Positions 1-16,499 of a DNA stretch of 64,000 nucleotides are shown piece by piece. The position numbers were made by a program, and so were the translations under genes. Numbering within the stretch: the first letter of the stretch is position 1; each line of letters begins with the position of its first letter. The stretch covers positions 14,872,980 to 14,936,979 of the forward strand of contig OY754973.1 of the NCBI GenBank assembly GCA_963576475.1, given 5' to 3'. This stretch comes from Molanna angustata. Lineage: Eukaryota; Arthropoda; Insecta; Trichoptera; Molannidae. The notes below the pieces were generated by a model. The model worked only from the letters and a program-made list of their open reading frames with translations, had not been told where the DNA came from and ran no database searches.

Positions 1-869
1 TCTAATCCGTCTAGGGAAATATTACAATGTTTTATTCCATACTAGCTTTTATGTCCCGCCGTTGGCCAAGAATGTAATATTGTGAAGGAAAAAGCAATCG
101 TTTTTATAATATTGTCACCCAATTATTTTGCAAAATCGGACTATGAAAAGTGGTTTGAAATATGATTGAATTTGATTGTAAAATGTTCAAGTGATGGCCA
201 CAACCCATTATTTTTTATAAAGTTTGAATGAAGTGTAATATACAAAATTTCTGCACGCATGGACTATGCGAAATGGTTTTAAATATGACTGTTTATCAAC
301 GTTGTAAAGAGATTGGTTTGGCCACAACCCCCATTTTTAAATATTATCATCGAAATAAATTTTAATATGTACCTATTGAAAATTTAGTAATTTTGGATAT
401 TGGGATGTGGTTAAAATTTGATTAAACAAATGTACTGAAAAGATCTAGTATTGGTCACATCATAATATTCGTTTTTATATTTTTGCACAATTAGACTAAT
501 AGACTTAAAATTGACACAAAAGTATACATTAACGAAGAAGAAGAAGACTTAAACTATGGTTAGTAGTTTTTAATTTGAATATAAACGTTGTGAAGAGTTC
601 AGTAATGGCCACAACCCCCATTCTTTAAATATTGTCAACTAAATCAAATGCGTAGGTGTTGAAAATTATTCAAAATAGGATGATATAAATGGTTTAAATT
701 TGATTAAACAAAAGTATTGAAAAGATTCTAGTGCAGGTTACATCGTCACATCCCACAATCCAACGTTTTTACATATGTATTTTCATCAAGTATGCATATC
801 GTTAAAAATATTTCTGCACAATAGACTATTAGACTTAAAACTAACCCAAAAGTCTAAATAAAAAAGAGA

Positions 870-1610
870 AGGATAAGTATAAGACTATACGAAGAGTTTG
901 TATAAAAAACTATCCCAATGGTCTACGTAAAATAAGTTAAAATACATAAAATAGAAGAATAAGATTATTGGAAATAGATTGTATGAAAACAAACCAAAAG
1001 GTCTTCATAAAAGAAGAAAAAGATTAATCTATAGGAAATAGTTTGTATAAAATTCACCCAAGTTCTACATAAAATAAGAAACCGAAGAAAAAGACTAAAG
1101 GAAATAGTTTGTGTAAAAACTGACTACATAAGTAAGATCTACATAAAAAAAGATGAATTAGACAATAGGAGTATGTATAAAAGCTCACCCAAAGGTCTAC
1201 AAAAAAGAAGAAGAAGAAGAATTAGACTATTGGAAATTGTTTGTATAAAAACTGACCAAAGGTCTAAATAAAAGATGATGAATAAGACTATAGGAAATAG
1301 TTAATATAAAAACTGATTCAATGGTCTATATAAAAGAATAATAATTAAACTATAGAAAAAGTTTGTATAAAAACTCACCTTTGGTCTACATAAAAGAAAA
1401 ATAAATTAATAAGACTATTGGAAATAGTTTGTATTAAAACTCTCCCAAAAGTCTACGTAAATGAAGAAGAAGAATAATTAGACTATAGGAAATAATTTTT
1501 ATAAAAACTGACCCAAATGTATACATAAAAGAAGAAGAAGAAGAATTAGACTATAGGAAATAGTTTGTATAAAAACTGTCCTAAAGGTCTACATAAAATT
1601 AAGAAAAATA
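870..1610 (+). repeat. Tandem array of about 62-bp units (left arm)
   Basis: Degenerate units with the shared phrases ggaaatagtttgtataaaaa and cccaaaggtctacataaa, separated by gaagaagaa runs. The mirrored copy lies at about 5745-6200. Confidence 0.7.
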
Positions 1611-1743
1611 AAAAGACCCGTCGCTTCAGACCCTTCAGTACCTCCCTTCGCTTCAGACCCTTCAGTACCTCCCGTCCCTTCAATTCCTCATTACGTCCCT
1701 TCCCTTCATTAATTACATCCCGTCTCTTCAGTCGGTTAAGAAA

Positions 1744-2750
1744 AGTTTAAATCCAGAAACCATCCTGGAAGAACCGCGAAGAGATGAAAAGACCTTCTTT
1801 TCCCAGGATACTCCACCTTCATAGGTAAAATGACTAAATACACGAAGAAGAAGTAAAAAGTTCAAATCCAGATACCTGCGAAGATATGGAAGGCAAATTG
1901 GACCTTCTTCTCCCAGGATAGTCCACCTTCATAGGTAAAATGACCAAATGCACGATGAAGAAGAAGAAGAAAAAAGTTTATATCCAGAAACCGTCTTGAG
2001 AGACCTGCTAAGAGATGGAAGGACAGTTGGACCTTCTTCTCCCAGGATTCTCCAACTTCATAGGTAAAATTACCAAAAATACACGATGAAGAAGAAGAAG
2101 AAGAAGAAAAAAGTTTAAATCCAGAAACCTGTGAAGAGATGGAAGGAAAATTGGACCTTCTTCTCCCAGGTTAGTCCACCTTCATAGGTAAAATGACTAA
2201 ATAGACGATGATGAAGAAGAAGAAAATAGTTTAAATCCAGAAACCTGCGAAGAGATGGAAGGAAAATTGGACCTTCATCTCCCAGGATAGTTCATCTTCA
2301 TAGGTAAGATGACCAAATACACGACGAAGAAAAAGAAGAAAAAAGTTTTTATGCAGAACCCGTCCTGGAAGACCTGTGAAGAGATGGAAGGACAGTTAGA
2401 CATTCTTCTCCCAGAATACTCCAACTTCATATGTAAAATGACCAAATACGCGATGAAGAAGAAGAAGAAAAAAGATAAAAATCTAGAAACCTGCGAAGAG
2501 ATAGAAGGAAAATTGGACCTACTTCTCCTAGAATAGTCCACCTTCATAGGTAAAATGACCAAATACACGATGAAGAAGAAGAAAAAAGTTTAAATCCACA
2601 AACCGTCCTGGGAGACCTGCGAAGAGATGGAGGGATAGTCGGACCTTCTTTTCTAAGGATATTCCCCCTTCATAGGTAAAATGACCAAATACACGAAGAA
2701 GAAGAAGAATAAGAAAAAAGATTAAATCCAGAAACCATCCCGGGCACACG
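1744..2750 (+). repeat. Tandem array of 114-137 bp units (left arm)
   Basis: About eight units plus a partial one, starting near 1744, 1858, 1974, 2111, 2228, 2343, 2471, 2587 and 2717. Each begins near aagtttaaatccagaaacc, passes through gaagagatggaaggaaaatt and ccaccttcataggtaaaatg, and ends in a gaagaag run of variable length. The variable gaa run explains the length spread. The mirrored array at 4925-5565 has about six units. Confidence 0.8.
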
Positions 2751-3622
2751 CTCGACAATTCACCAAAGTTTCATTGTAATCGGACAAACGGTTTAGGAGT
2801 ACATCGCATACAATTTTCCGATAGGAAATCAGTATATTGTTGATTTGTAAGTAAATAGTAATAGGTAGGTACCTACCTACAACAATATTCTAAAGAAATT
2901 CTATTCAGAACAAATTTTATTTGAATATCAGAATCTTTCTGTTACCATAGTAACCATTCCAATACGTTTAAAATATCAAATGGTTTGAGACTTTTTTGAA
3001 TATGTAGGTACCTACATTGGTTTGTTCGATGCCATAAAAATGAAAATTGTCAGAAAAATCAAATATTATTTACAAATTATGCAATTTTATTATGCCTATA
3101 TCTTTACTAATAATAAGCACATTTTTACAATATATGTCTTAAAACTTGCTGTTATGTCTTGTGTTTCATTTTATTATTTCATTATTACATTTATTTCAAA
3201 GGTTTATTATTTTCAAGAACATATTCATTCGGTAGGAAAATGAAATATTGTATGAAAAGATATTAAAATGGCGGCGTTTATGTACAAAACGCTTACTTTA
3301 AAAATAAGTTATACATTATAATTATACAAAATATTCACCATGTTTTTCACTTAAACGCTAAGTTATACTTGAAAATATATTTTTTTCGTGTAAATACGTA
3401 CTTATAACTTTTAAACTAACAGATATTTGCGTGCAAAATGTACACTTTTTTGACAGATATGACATGGAAAATTTTGTATGAAAAAAATAATTATTGAAAT
3501 ATTTTTAAAATACAGCATTTTTATCGCATTATTTTTAGCGTGACACTGCATCAGGTATACAGGTACACGTTCGCACATAAATAAGATTTTTAGATGCTCT
3601 TGGTTTTTCAGAAGGCGTGAGA

Positions 3623-3665
<43 letters not shown>

Positions 3666-3695
3666 TAACATTTTGATTGCTTTATTACTTTAGAT

Positions 3696-3838
3696 TAAAG
3701 ATTATTACAATGATATTCCACATTATTTATTTCATTCTACAAACAGTGGAAATAGTGGTTATTTGGAAAATAAGGAATATGGTGACAAAATTTCACAAAT
3801 CCGCAACTTGCAGGGAGCAAGGAAGTGCTTATGATTAT
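3696..3838. other. Spacer (loop) of the giant inverted repeat
   Basis: About 143 bp with no counterpart in either arm. If the repeat is transcribed as one RNA this would be the hairpin loop. No ORF or recognisable motif is seen. Confidence 0.6.
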
Positions 3839-7030
<3,192 letters not shown>

Positions 7031-8459
7031 AAGAAGTTTGTTAGTATATTTACAATTTTATCAATTTTTAATCCATTAATATTTTATAAATCTGAAATTT
7101 TACCACATTTATATGAAAAAAGTATAAATATATAGGTATCAGTTTTGTGATATGTAGGATCGTAATAAAATCGATAAAAATAAAGGTCAATAAAGTTATT
7201 AACACATGTTGGTGAAAAAATGGATCTAGGTTAACACAATAACAAAATCGGCCATCAAGCAAGTAGCAAAGTTTATAAAAATTGTCCGCAAAATATAATG
7301 TTACGTTTCTCGCTTTAATTATTATGAACAACCTTTTAACGTTTTTATCTGAACGTTTATTAATTTTTAATTTTAAGAATCGTGTTTCAAATCGGTTAGA
7401 GTTTTCAGGGGTAAACAACTCATAGTTATCATTGTTTTATCCAGGTGTGAAAGTTTATTTTTGAGGTAAATATTTATGTAATAGTAAAACCATAGTAAAA
7501 TATCAAATCAACTTAATAATTATTTTTTATTTAAAAAAATCAAATTTGACATCTTAATATTTGAATTGCAGTGTTTAATTTATAAAACCCGTTAATAATT
7601 AAGTATATGAAATTTTATTTTACGAATTGTGTATTTGGTTCATTTATTTTTTTAACACATTTTTGTACAAACATATAATTGTACTCATGGCAGACTTGAT
7701 AGAAAAAGTTACATGAACAAACAATGTTTCGTAATAAGATACGACATAATAGTTTACGTGATTAAAAATACTCATAATCGTATTTATATCCAGACGATTC
7801 ACTTTTGTAAATGTTTTAAAATTAAAATATTGATCATCAATAATATGATTTTAATTATTTTTTTTAACTGCAAACTACTTTATTTACATTTCTCTATTTT
7901 TCTAATCAATTAAGTTTTATGAAACACATAAATACAGTAGATATAAAAGATTGAAATTTCTTCTTCGAATTGCTTTGTAATTTTAACGTATTATTTCTCA
8001 TTTTCTACATCGGCTTAAATGATCAATATAATAATTAAATTGTATAATATTTAATTAAAAAACAACTGCAGTCATATTTTGATTTTGACGAAGTTAAAAA
8101 AGTTGCCGGCGACTTCCTTGCGGCACTAAGGGTGAGACGGTGCGTGCCAAAGTGTCAATTATTTTCAATTCAATGGAATTTAGTACAAACGATACATTTC
8201 GAGTGAAAAAGGCCAGAGTGCTTTAAAACGTTCAAGCAAGTACTACGCGTATCACATTTTCCAACATTTTGCTTTGAAATATTTAGGTATTAAGATAAGT
8301 ATTTAATGCACATTTCAACGAACAAATACTTTTCTATCAAATTACAATGAAATATAACAAAGTTTGTAAAATTACGCATCATTTTGAATTAAAAATACTA
8401 CATAGTTCTAGTTTTGCATTGTTTTTCCCGTCTCATTTCCTGTGAGTGAACAAATCAGC
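7031..8459. other. AT-rich non-coding stretch
   Basis: No coding exon, RNA gene or repeat could be recognised. The longest frame (7068-7418, minus) has AT-driven composition and no domain signature. Confidence 0.5.
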
Positions 8460-8616
8460 TCACCTAGACAACGCGTCGTTTAGCTCAAGAAAAGATAACC
8501 CAATGTATGGAAGTGACAGATACATACCTGTCACGTGACAACTGTCACTTCCATACATTTAGTTATCTTTTCTCGTTTCTTTTCTTGAACTAAATAACAC
8601 GTTGTCTAGGGGGGCT
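8460..8616. mobile_element. Palindromic MITE, family 1, copy 1
   Basis: Nearly the whole element folds on itself. The left end ctagacaacgcgtcgtttag with caagaaaagataac is repeated inverted on the right, ending in cacgttgtctag, and the centre has gtcacgtgac. A second copy lies at 61262-61400. No TSD was assigned. Confidence 0.75.
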
Positions 8617-9639
8617 GGATGTATATTTCCATGTTAATATTTTCATGATAAGTGATCAATTATTATCAATTATTATTGTTACCCGTTTTGTCGACGCTGT
8701 CTACCTCTTTGAATAGTTAATAACTCCTGGGTTCAGATGATTTGAGAGTACAATGCCACACAGATAATTAGTTTATCTGACACTGTTCTGAATGTATTGT
8801 TTTCCTAAGTTGTGCAAGACATTGAACACCTTTAGATTTGTGTTGTGGTCAATCAGCTCTGTATATTTTAATTAGTATTGTAATTAATGAAGAAGAAGCA
8901 TTATATGCTGTCGTTTATTTCTCACTGTTAATTAGCCTGGCCGCTGTAATAACAATTCTATACATTCAATCGACCCGACTTGATACTTAGATAATCCTGT
9001 ATATATATATTTGCAGTAATCAAGCCTTCGACACAATTATACTCTCTAGGTAGGTATACATAGTTGAATAAAGTATTTTTCTAATAAAAAGATCGCGAAT
9101 AATAATCATTGTGACTTTAATTGTATGCACATCGGATTTAACTCATGGTTGTAGGTATATTTGTATATCGTTATTGATAAGGCTCGTTTGTAAAGAGCAC
9201 GCAAATTTCTCTCCTGTGTTTTTAGAATAATGTTTTATAAATGAAAGGGAGATAGATACGTATTGTGCTTCTTCCAATTAAGCACGTGCAACATTCAAAA
9301 TTAATGTACATTAAACACGCAACAAAATGAGTATGTCATAGTCCATAAATTTTATTACTTATTTTTTTATTATTATTATTACAAAAAAACAAATATTACA
9401 TATTTTATAAATTGACTAATAACGCCCCATTAGGCAAAAGCCTGTTTTGGGACTGTTTTTACACAGTTGATTATCTTTATTCAGCTGTAATTTTCATATT
9501 TTCACATGTTATAAAAGAAGAGTAAACAGGAGTGAAAAAAAATGTAAAATGAATGATGCAAATACACAAAAATAATCATTTGTACAAAATATCGAAAAAA
9601 GCAAACACAAATATTATTGACAGAAAAAATGGGAATATA
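8617..9639. other. AT-rich non-coding stretch
   Basis: No exon, RNA gene or clear repeat is visible apart from short poly(A/T) and att runs around 9361-9390. Confidence 0.5.
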
Positions 9640-10860
9640 CCTAAATATATGACATGTGTCGGGTCACAAGTTTTAATTTGTTAATTTTTACTCTCCACAC
9701 TACGGAATAGTGGAGAGTCATGATTTCACAATTTTCAAGCTTATTTTTTTTACATCAATTTCTCAACGGGTATCATGTAGAGAGTGCACACTGTGAGTTT
9801 CGTCGTGATGTGTTTGTATGTATGGTGTACGGTGTATGGCTATATTATCCTTTTTGTGTCCGATCGACTTCATATTGACATCATATGTGTAAAGTGGGAA
9901 AGCCTAGTCTTCATACCATATTTTTTAAACATAACCTACAAAAGTGTGGTAAAAATACCAATTTAGTCATTTATTTTAATATTTTAGTTACTTTTTTTAT
10001 AATATATAATGCAACTGGCTCACGCCAGTCGCAATTATAACTACAAACAAACCTAACCAACCTTTTTGACCAAATTTTTGCAGGTTAGGTTTACAAAAAT
10101 GGTGTGAAGACAAGGTTATCCTGTAAAGTGCATAGACCTACAGCTGATTTTCCATAGATATCCGTCAATTTCTTCTCTATGATTTCATCTGTCCAAATAT
10201 TCAAAATGCTCTCACGGTTTGGAAAATCGAGGTATTTTTGTACTGTTTGAAATTATGATACAACAAAAAAACACTCATCAAAAATGCATTCATGTATTGT
10301 CAAAATTAAAAAAAAATATTCTATGTTCTGCCATATCAATGTGAAATAAATTTCATATTTGTATGAAAAATGTATATAACAGAAGTAAAATAGCTTCTGT
10401 AAGGGAAAATTGAGTGATTTACTTCATATTGACATTCTATGTACCTCTATAGACAAGTGTATTTTTTACTCTCCACTTCTATCTTCCTCAAGGGGTAGGC
10501 AGGGAAAACCGAATACCGCATTCTTCTATCTTGACACATACATCGCCTCATCAACATTGATACACTGTTTCGTACATGCTCATCTTGTTAGTAATGAGAT
10601 TTTGCTTAAAATTTCTCAACAGGTATCATGTATAAAATACATACTATGAGTTACGTGACAATGTTTTTGTGTGTACCTATAGTGTATTGTGAAAACTTTT
10701 GTCCTCTGGGAATCTTATAATTGTTAAAGAATCTAATAGAAATGTACTTCATAAAAATGTATTTAGAGATTGTCAACATTTTAAGAAGAAAATATGAACG
10801 CTCACTATTGTGTGGAGAGTTTAATGTTGGCCACAACCCACTCGTTTTCTCATGATGCGG
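9640..10860. repeat. Dispersed repeat family D, copy 1
   Basis: This region shares phrases with 51560-52188: ctcaacgggtatcatgtagagagtgca against ctcaacagatatcatgtagagagtgca, tggaaaatcgaggtattt against tggaaaatcaagaatttc, and cttcatattgacat. A related tail with ggccacaacccactcgtttt is also similar to 20800-20890. It is partly duplicated within itself (9740-9960 and 10410-10700). An RTE tail relic is embedded at 10478-10600 on the minus strand. The class of the element is not recognised. Confidence 0.55.
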
Positions 10861-11040
10861 ACTAGTGTAACAAAAATATGAAAGCTTCTAATTATAACTA
10901 GGCAAGTGAATTAAACATTTCGTAACAACCTATTTATCAAAGACGTTTTGAAACTACATAAAAAATCTATCTGAATTCTATCGTCTTGTAAACTTTTTAA
11001 ACACGCCACTAGACACCTAAACCCATTTATAATAATAATA

Positions 11041-11243
11041 ATGAACACTTCCTTGCACCCTGTGCAAGTGGCGAGTTTATTGCCGTATGGCAATTTCTTC
11101 CAACTAACCAGTGTTTTCAGACCAGAGAAGCAATATTTGCGTGAGAAATAAATTTAAATAAATTTCTCCTCTGCTGTGAATCGAACCCAGGACGCCCACA
11201 CAGAAACCAAACGGCTTACCAACTGTGCCACGTCGGTCGGCAC
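11041..11243 (-). mobile_element. tRNA-derived SINE, family B
   Basis: On the minus strand it reads as a tRNA-like head (ggcacagttggtaagccg as A box, gggttcgattcacag as B box) followed by a body with aaatttatttaaatttatttctc and a tail ending at cttgcgcagg-like sequence. A second copy is at 35771-35940. The head has no full cloverleaf continuing into a mature 3' end, so it is a SINE and not a tRNA gene. Confidence 0.75.
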
Positions 11244-11375
11244 TTATGTATTCGGTTAGTAGATATGGTTAATTTTATTGTATATAGATGCCACCAAACT
11301 TCTTGAGGATTTTTGCACATATTTGGGATGGCTTGCACATATTTTATTTATACTTATTTCTTACAGGTAATTTGT

Positions 11376-11550
11376 CAAATATTAATTTATCACGCACCTA
11401 ATAACATGTTTCCACATTCTGGAGATGATATTATCACAGATCCAGACTGAAAACACAATAAAAAAGCCGTGTCTCCACCGGGAATCGAACCCGGGACCTT
11501 TGGATCAGCAGTCAGATACCTAAGCAACTGAGCCACAAAGCTGACATATA
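11376..11550 (-). mobile_element. tRNA-derived SINE, family A
   Basis: Minus-strand tRNA-like head with B box gggttcgattcccggtgg, then a body containing agtctggatctg and cagaatgtggaaacatgtta. Further copies are at 15990-16120, 28353-28528, 50020-50190 and 63277-63436. Confidence 0.8.
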
Positions 11551-12051
11551 CCAACCAAGCAAAAATACACAAATATACGATTTGCCCACCCACGTGACGG
11601 TTTCAAGTTGTTTAATGACCATAACTAGGTAGGTATATCAATGTTTAACGCCTTTATATTTCATTACCTACAAATAAGGATATCTACTAAGATAAAATGA
11701 AATTAAAGAAACTCCTGAAAAACATTTTGTTTATGTTTTATGAAAAAAATCTTTGTCAGTATGGTAGTTTAAAAACTTCTATTTAAAATACATCGGTTAA
11801 CCTTAATTAGCAGATGCTCCAATTTAAGGTTTCCCTCTATTGGTGCAAATTTGTAAGTAAACCACAAGAAACTCATCACCTGGGTTGTGGGATGAAGATA
11901 AACAAAGGCGTTCTATGTTGATCTTCACATGAGTGAAAGCAACATATTTTAGGCTTTACATAAGAGAATGTAAGATAATATACTATACGATGCGTTATTG
12001 TACATGTAAAATTCATTACTTATCCTTGCTGTATATAATCTTTCCTATAAA

Positions 12052-12482
12052 AAACCGACTTCAAAGTGAATGTGTGTCAAGATAAAAAATGTGGGGTTTG
12101 GTTCTCTCTGCTTACCCCTCGAGGGACATGGCGTGATGGTATGTTTGTATGTAGTAATATTATATTTCGTACAATTAGACTATACAATAATACGCAAATT
12201 CATGCTGACTTTATGAATTCTCATGATACCCATTATCAAACCTCTTGGCTTATGTTGTTCTAATGAAAAAGAAATCACCAAATCGACGACGAAGTCAAGA
12301 ATTATTATTTATTGCAGAAAACTTTGCAAATTTGATATGTAATATGATATGCTTTGCAATTGCAGAAAAGAGTTTGATATGTAATATAATCGGTCAACAT
12401 TTTTAAAAGAAATTGATAAAAACATTTATAAAAAATTCACGTCGAATTGATAACCTCCTCTGTTTTTGAAAGTCGGTTAAAA
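12052..12482. mobile_element. Non-autonomous element with accgacttcaaa termini
   Basis: The ends are inverted: aaaaccgacttcaaag at 12052-12067 and tttgaaagtcggttaaaaa near 12464-12482. The interior includes an RTE-tail-like phrase (12066-12150, translating to VCQDKKCG) shared with 39068-39300, so the element is composite or nested. No ORF of its own. Confidence 0.5.
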
Positions 12483-12669
12483 AGATTCAAAACACAAACC
12501 TTAACATATTATGTCATAAGATCTTGGTCTATATAGAAATAGCTCGATTAAAATACCAGCCCATCCAGCCCTTCTGTGTAAGAAAAGAGATGTTATCAAT
12601 AGAATGAAAGTGATCACATTGAGTGAGGATAAGCAATGACGAATGCCTGATAAATAATATATAAAATAC

Positions 12670-12850
12670 GGACAGAAATGGAATGGTCGGGACCGTCCAA
12701 GAACAGAATGGCTTGATTATGTGAACGACATTCTGAAAGAAGGAAATTTAAGAAGGTTGAACAACAGATGATGTGTGAATGTTGACGAGGCGATGGTTGT
12801 GTGCTAGAATAGAAACATAATAGAGTCTGTCTACCCTGCTAAGGACTAAT
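12670..12850 (+). pseudogene. RTE-like reverse transcriptase C-terminal relic
   Basis: Plus-strand translation gives a tail resembling the RT C-terminus (GRDRPRTEWLDYVNDILKEG, then NRNIIESVYPAKD) with an internal stop. It matches the better preserved minus-strand relic at 39068-39300. Dead fragment. Confidence 0.6.
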
Positions 12851-12859
12851 TTGATGTTG

Positions 12860-14040
12860 TAACGAGTTTAAGGAATAAGATTTAGGATGTGGTTAGGAAA
12901 CTGGGAATTGGGAAAAGAATTTGAAGGAAGAAATAGTATAGTTTCCCTAACCATACTTGAAGCCACATTAAAAATATACTTTTATACTTGTAATGGATTA
13001 AATGGATTTGGTTAAGGACTAAGATTATTGTAGTTGTTACAGCAGCGGTTGATAAAACTGTTATGGTTGTAATTTGTTCTTAACAAAGGTGTGTAAAATA
13101 GAGTGTTGCGACGTGATCTTCTAGAAGGGCAATTAAAAGGCATTCTTTCAACATAATAAGGACTATCGACCAGATTAGTTAAAATTGCGTAAAAAAAACG
13201 GATGTCGGTAATTTAATGTCGTCATCGTTTGTAATTTGAAAAATAAAAAGTTATATTGAGTAAAAGTTGCAAAACTTGTATATAAGATTTGACAAAACCA
13301 GGGTGGCCTTGGTCTTGCATTTGCTGATCGCTTATGGAGAATTAAGTTTCGGCTTAGGTTGTAAGCATAAATTGAGATCGAGATTGAAATCAAGAGAGAA
13401 GACTAATCCACCAACAAATTAATGTGTCAAGCGCTGCGTTGGGCGCCAATTAATGTAGGTACCACCTTATTACTAATTACCTACTGCCTAAAACCTGATA
13501 CTTTTTGTTAGTATCAGTTTTTATATTATGAAATATTCTGTTTTGACAATGAAATCCAAAGAATTCAAAATTACGAAATCCTAGCATTTAAGATACAGAT
13601 ACAAGAGTAAAAAATGTTACTTCTATTCGCTTAATTTCTACATAAGAGCCTATGGAACAACCCTCATTTATATATATTTTCCACAGCGATGCTTCGCGCT
13701 ACTCGAAATGCATTTTACGAAATGAATTCAATTGTTCGACATTGTCAATTAACCCTACAGATTGTGCATTGTACGGATACCTATCTATCTAGCTATTACA
13801 CACATCGAATTTTCCACAGTTGAACAACAACGAGTTGAAATTCTGCACTCCATTAAGAATAATGAGTATTCGAACAACGCATTTCATTGCAACAGCACCA
13901 ATAAATGCATTAATTATTTACTATTTTATCGGTTGATTAGACAAATGTAAAATGTATGCTGAATATATTGAACCTTTGCATGAATGTTGGTATTTTTTTC
14001 CAATTAAAGTGGTTGATATTCAGAGATTTACAACTTTAAA
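12860..14040. other. Non-coding stretch without recognised features
   Basis: AT-rich sequence with no splice-consistent exon, RNA gene or repeat that I can name. Confidence 0.45.
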
Positions 14041-14042
14041 TG

Positions 14043-14150
14043 CGTATCAGACCAGGTTTTGCTAGGGAGACGCGGAACGAAAAATGTGATTGTCATTTTT
14101 GTATAGTAAAAATCGGGTTGCCGGCACTAAAACTAAAAACTATATCAATC
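14043..14150. repeat. Dispersed repeat family E, copy 1
   Basis: Shares tagggagacgcggaacgaaa and ttgccggcactaaaactaaa with the stretch at 18478-18590 (tagcgagacggggaacgaaa, ccgccggcacagaaactgaa). Class not recognised. Confidence 0.6.
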
Positions 14151-14879
14151 CAGAAATTAAAATAATGCATTTTTGGTTATGCGGATACGAAAATTTGTAT
14201 AAAAAATGATATCTTTTGAGAGTAACTTATTATCGTTATCAAAAAGGTTGCAAAAATAAATACTAAGAATAATTATGTTAGTTTATTTTTAACATTTTTA
14301 GTGATTTTAAGACAATTTTTATAATATCCGATTTTTTTACCATGGGTAGAATTTTATTCGCTTTGAATGGATTTTTATTAAACGAAAATTTTGTAATAAA
14401 TCTGATACAACTTTTATCAGGTTTAAATCGTCCAATGGATATTTGTAATCCAATTGTGCAATACAAGCGTTGTATTGGCCAAATTTTCCACTGAATTCAT
14501 ATTGCTAATTTCGTTCTGGAGTGAAATATTGGAACCAATACAATAAACACGATTTTAATTCAATAAGGCACATCTGGTACTGCAACGCATCGAATGAAAA
14601 CTATCATAAAGTTGTTAAGAGCTGGCGTTTGCTGATAGTCTTTTAAATTAGTTAAATTAAATTTATTACTACACCTATATGCACATAGTATAAAATATAG
14701 TATAAAATCATTATTAAACCTACCACAGGTGAAAAAGTTCAAAACTATAAATGTTGATAGTTCTCTTCTTCTTCTTGTTATTCTTTCATTAGACCCAGGG
14801 CCTGTTTTATGCTGCATTTTCAGCATCCTGTGATATGGACTCTCTCTGCAGCTTAATGTGTATATATTATGTCTTTTAA

Positions 14880-15404
14880 CGAGAAGCAGAAATAGAGAGA
14901 AGACGTGGCCTTGCCTGGGCAGCTTTTGGAAAATTATCATACATTCTGAAATCCCGTAAATACTCCCATTATTTGAAAAAGAAGCTATTTGATGCATGTA
15001 TTCTCCCGGTGCTTACTTATGGAATGGAAACATCGGTCCTAACAAAATGAATAATGCACAAGCTGTTAGTGACACAGAGAGCTATGGAGAGAAATTTGCT
15101 AGGTATTTCAATAAGCGTCAGAATTCAGAATGTCATGATAAGAGAAAGAACCAAAGTAGCCGATGTAGCGAAAAGGGTCGCTGGTCTTAAGTGGAGCTGG
15201 GCTGGGTATATTGCCAGATACCAGGATTCACGATGGACCAAAAAGATCATAGAATGGCGACCGAGAACAAGCCGAAGAGGTGTCGGCAGACCCCAGGCTA
15301 GGTGGTCTGATGACATCAAGAAATGTGCCGGAGGGGGATGGATGCAGTGTGCCCAAGACAGGGAGTTGTGGGGGATCAAGGGGGAGGCCTATGTCCAAGA
15401 ATGA
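14880..15404 (+). pseudogene. RTE-type reverse transcriptase 3' fragment
   Basis: The plus frame reads [33 protein letters not shown], a stop, then KWSWAGYIARYQDSRWTKKI, EWRPRTSRRGVGRPQARWSD and DIKKCAGGGWMQ up to a stop at 15404. These are the thumb and C-terminal tail motifs of RTE-like non-LTR RTs. The same order is seen on the minus strand at 37383-38141. The endonuclease and catalytic RT core are missing and there is at least one in-frame stop, so it is a 5'-truncated dead copy. A gaagaagaag run follows at 15415-15435. Confidence 0.8.
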
Positions 15405-15479
15405 AAAAACAGGCTGAAGAAGAAGAAGAAGATCTTTTAACGTAGCAGGAAGCTTATGAAATATATGGTTTTTTTATTG

Positions 15480-15745
15480 ATACATTCATCTATTTACTTA
15501 TTTATTAATTAATTTATATATTTATTCAATAATGTTTATGAAATATATCGATTTTTATAGATATATTTTTCTATTTACTTATTTAGTAATTAATAAATAA
15601 ATTAATTAATCAATCAATTTATTTATTTATATATTTATTTATTTATATATTTATTTATTTATTTATTTATCTATTTATTTATTTATATTTTTTTTATTAT
15701 ATATATTATTTTATTATTGATTTTTTTTATATATATTTATTTATT
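15480..15745. repeat. Low-complexity (ATTT)n / AT-rich tract
   Basis: Long runs of atttattt and atatattt, strongest at 15590-15745, in the usual position downstream of a LINE 3' end. Confidence 0.85.
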
Positions 15746-15989
15746 TTAAGGAAAGTTTTACAGAATAATTGGGATCTCTATTAAGTCAAGTACAAATGTT
15801 ACATACCATTTTTACTTGACATAACACATATTATTATCCAGAACTAATTACCATAATGTAAACTCGATATTCTTCATGGCTCTATGTGACTTACCCCTAC
15901 ACTACATTTATTTTTTAGATTAATTTTATACAGCTTATCGAGCAACTAACTGGTAGATACTACGACGAACACAAAATTATTTCACAAGC

Positions 15990-16120
15990 ACCAAAAATGA
16001 AGTTGCCACATTCTGGAGACTTATGACGTTTATTGCCTCACAGATACACAATGAAAACTGTGTCATATCAAATTAAAAAGGTGTCAGATATATAACCAAC
16101 TGAGCCATGGAGGCTGACAT
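15990..16120 (-). mobile_element. Degraded tRNA-derived SINE, family A
   Basis: Contains gttgccacattctggagacttatgac and aactgagccatggaggctgac, matching the body and head of family A on the minus strand. The B-box region is largely lost. Confidence 0.6.
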
Positions 16121-16499
16121 GAAATGGTTCAATATTATGTGTAATCAAAAAAGGAAACCTATTTGATAGAGATAAAAATCCAATGTTTGCATATAAAGGT
16201 TTATTATATGCAATCATAAAATATTCCAAACAAGATTGACATTGGAATGATATTGTATCATTATTCTCCATACATAAATAAAAATCATATTCATAAAACG
16301 AATCACGAAGAAATGTCAAATTTATTTACATATAACAATAAATAGAATCTGTATGATTAGTTTAACCTTGAAGAGGCAACAAGGATCTTAGCTCTGGGTG
16401 TAATGATTGTTTACAATGGGATGGATAGACGCCTACGATTCATAAAGATAAAATAAACTTCTTCGATTGACGGTCAATATGATAAATCTAGCTTACCAT

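Larger units (their letters stand above)
28..3695 (+). repeat. Left arm of the giant inverted repeat
   Basis: In order from the outer end: unique AT-rich sequence with repeated phrases containing ggccacaaccc (190-720), an array of units of about 62 bp with gaagaagaa...tagactataggaaatag (about 840-1610), a CT-rich array of cccttcagtacctcc-like units (1617-1740), an array of 114-137 bp units (1744-2750), a unique segment (2760-3610) and a short CA tract (3626-3664). Open frames inside it are low-complexity products of the tandem units and not genes. Confidence 0.8.

Noticed and set aside
7068..7418. 116-codon minus-strand frame
   Set aside because: AT-driven composition, no homology recognised, no splice or start context.
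14560..14997. 145-codon minus-strand frame
   Set aside because: Partly antisense to the RTE relic starting at 14880, no domain, unrelated to neighbouring genes.
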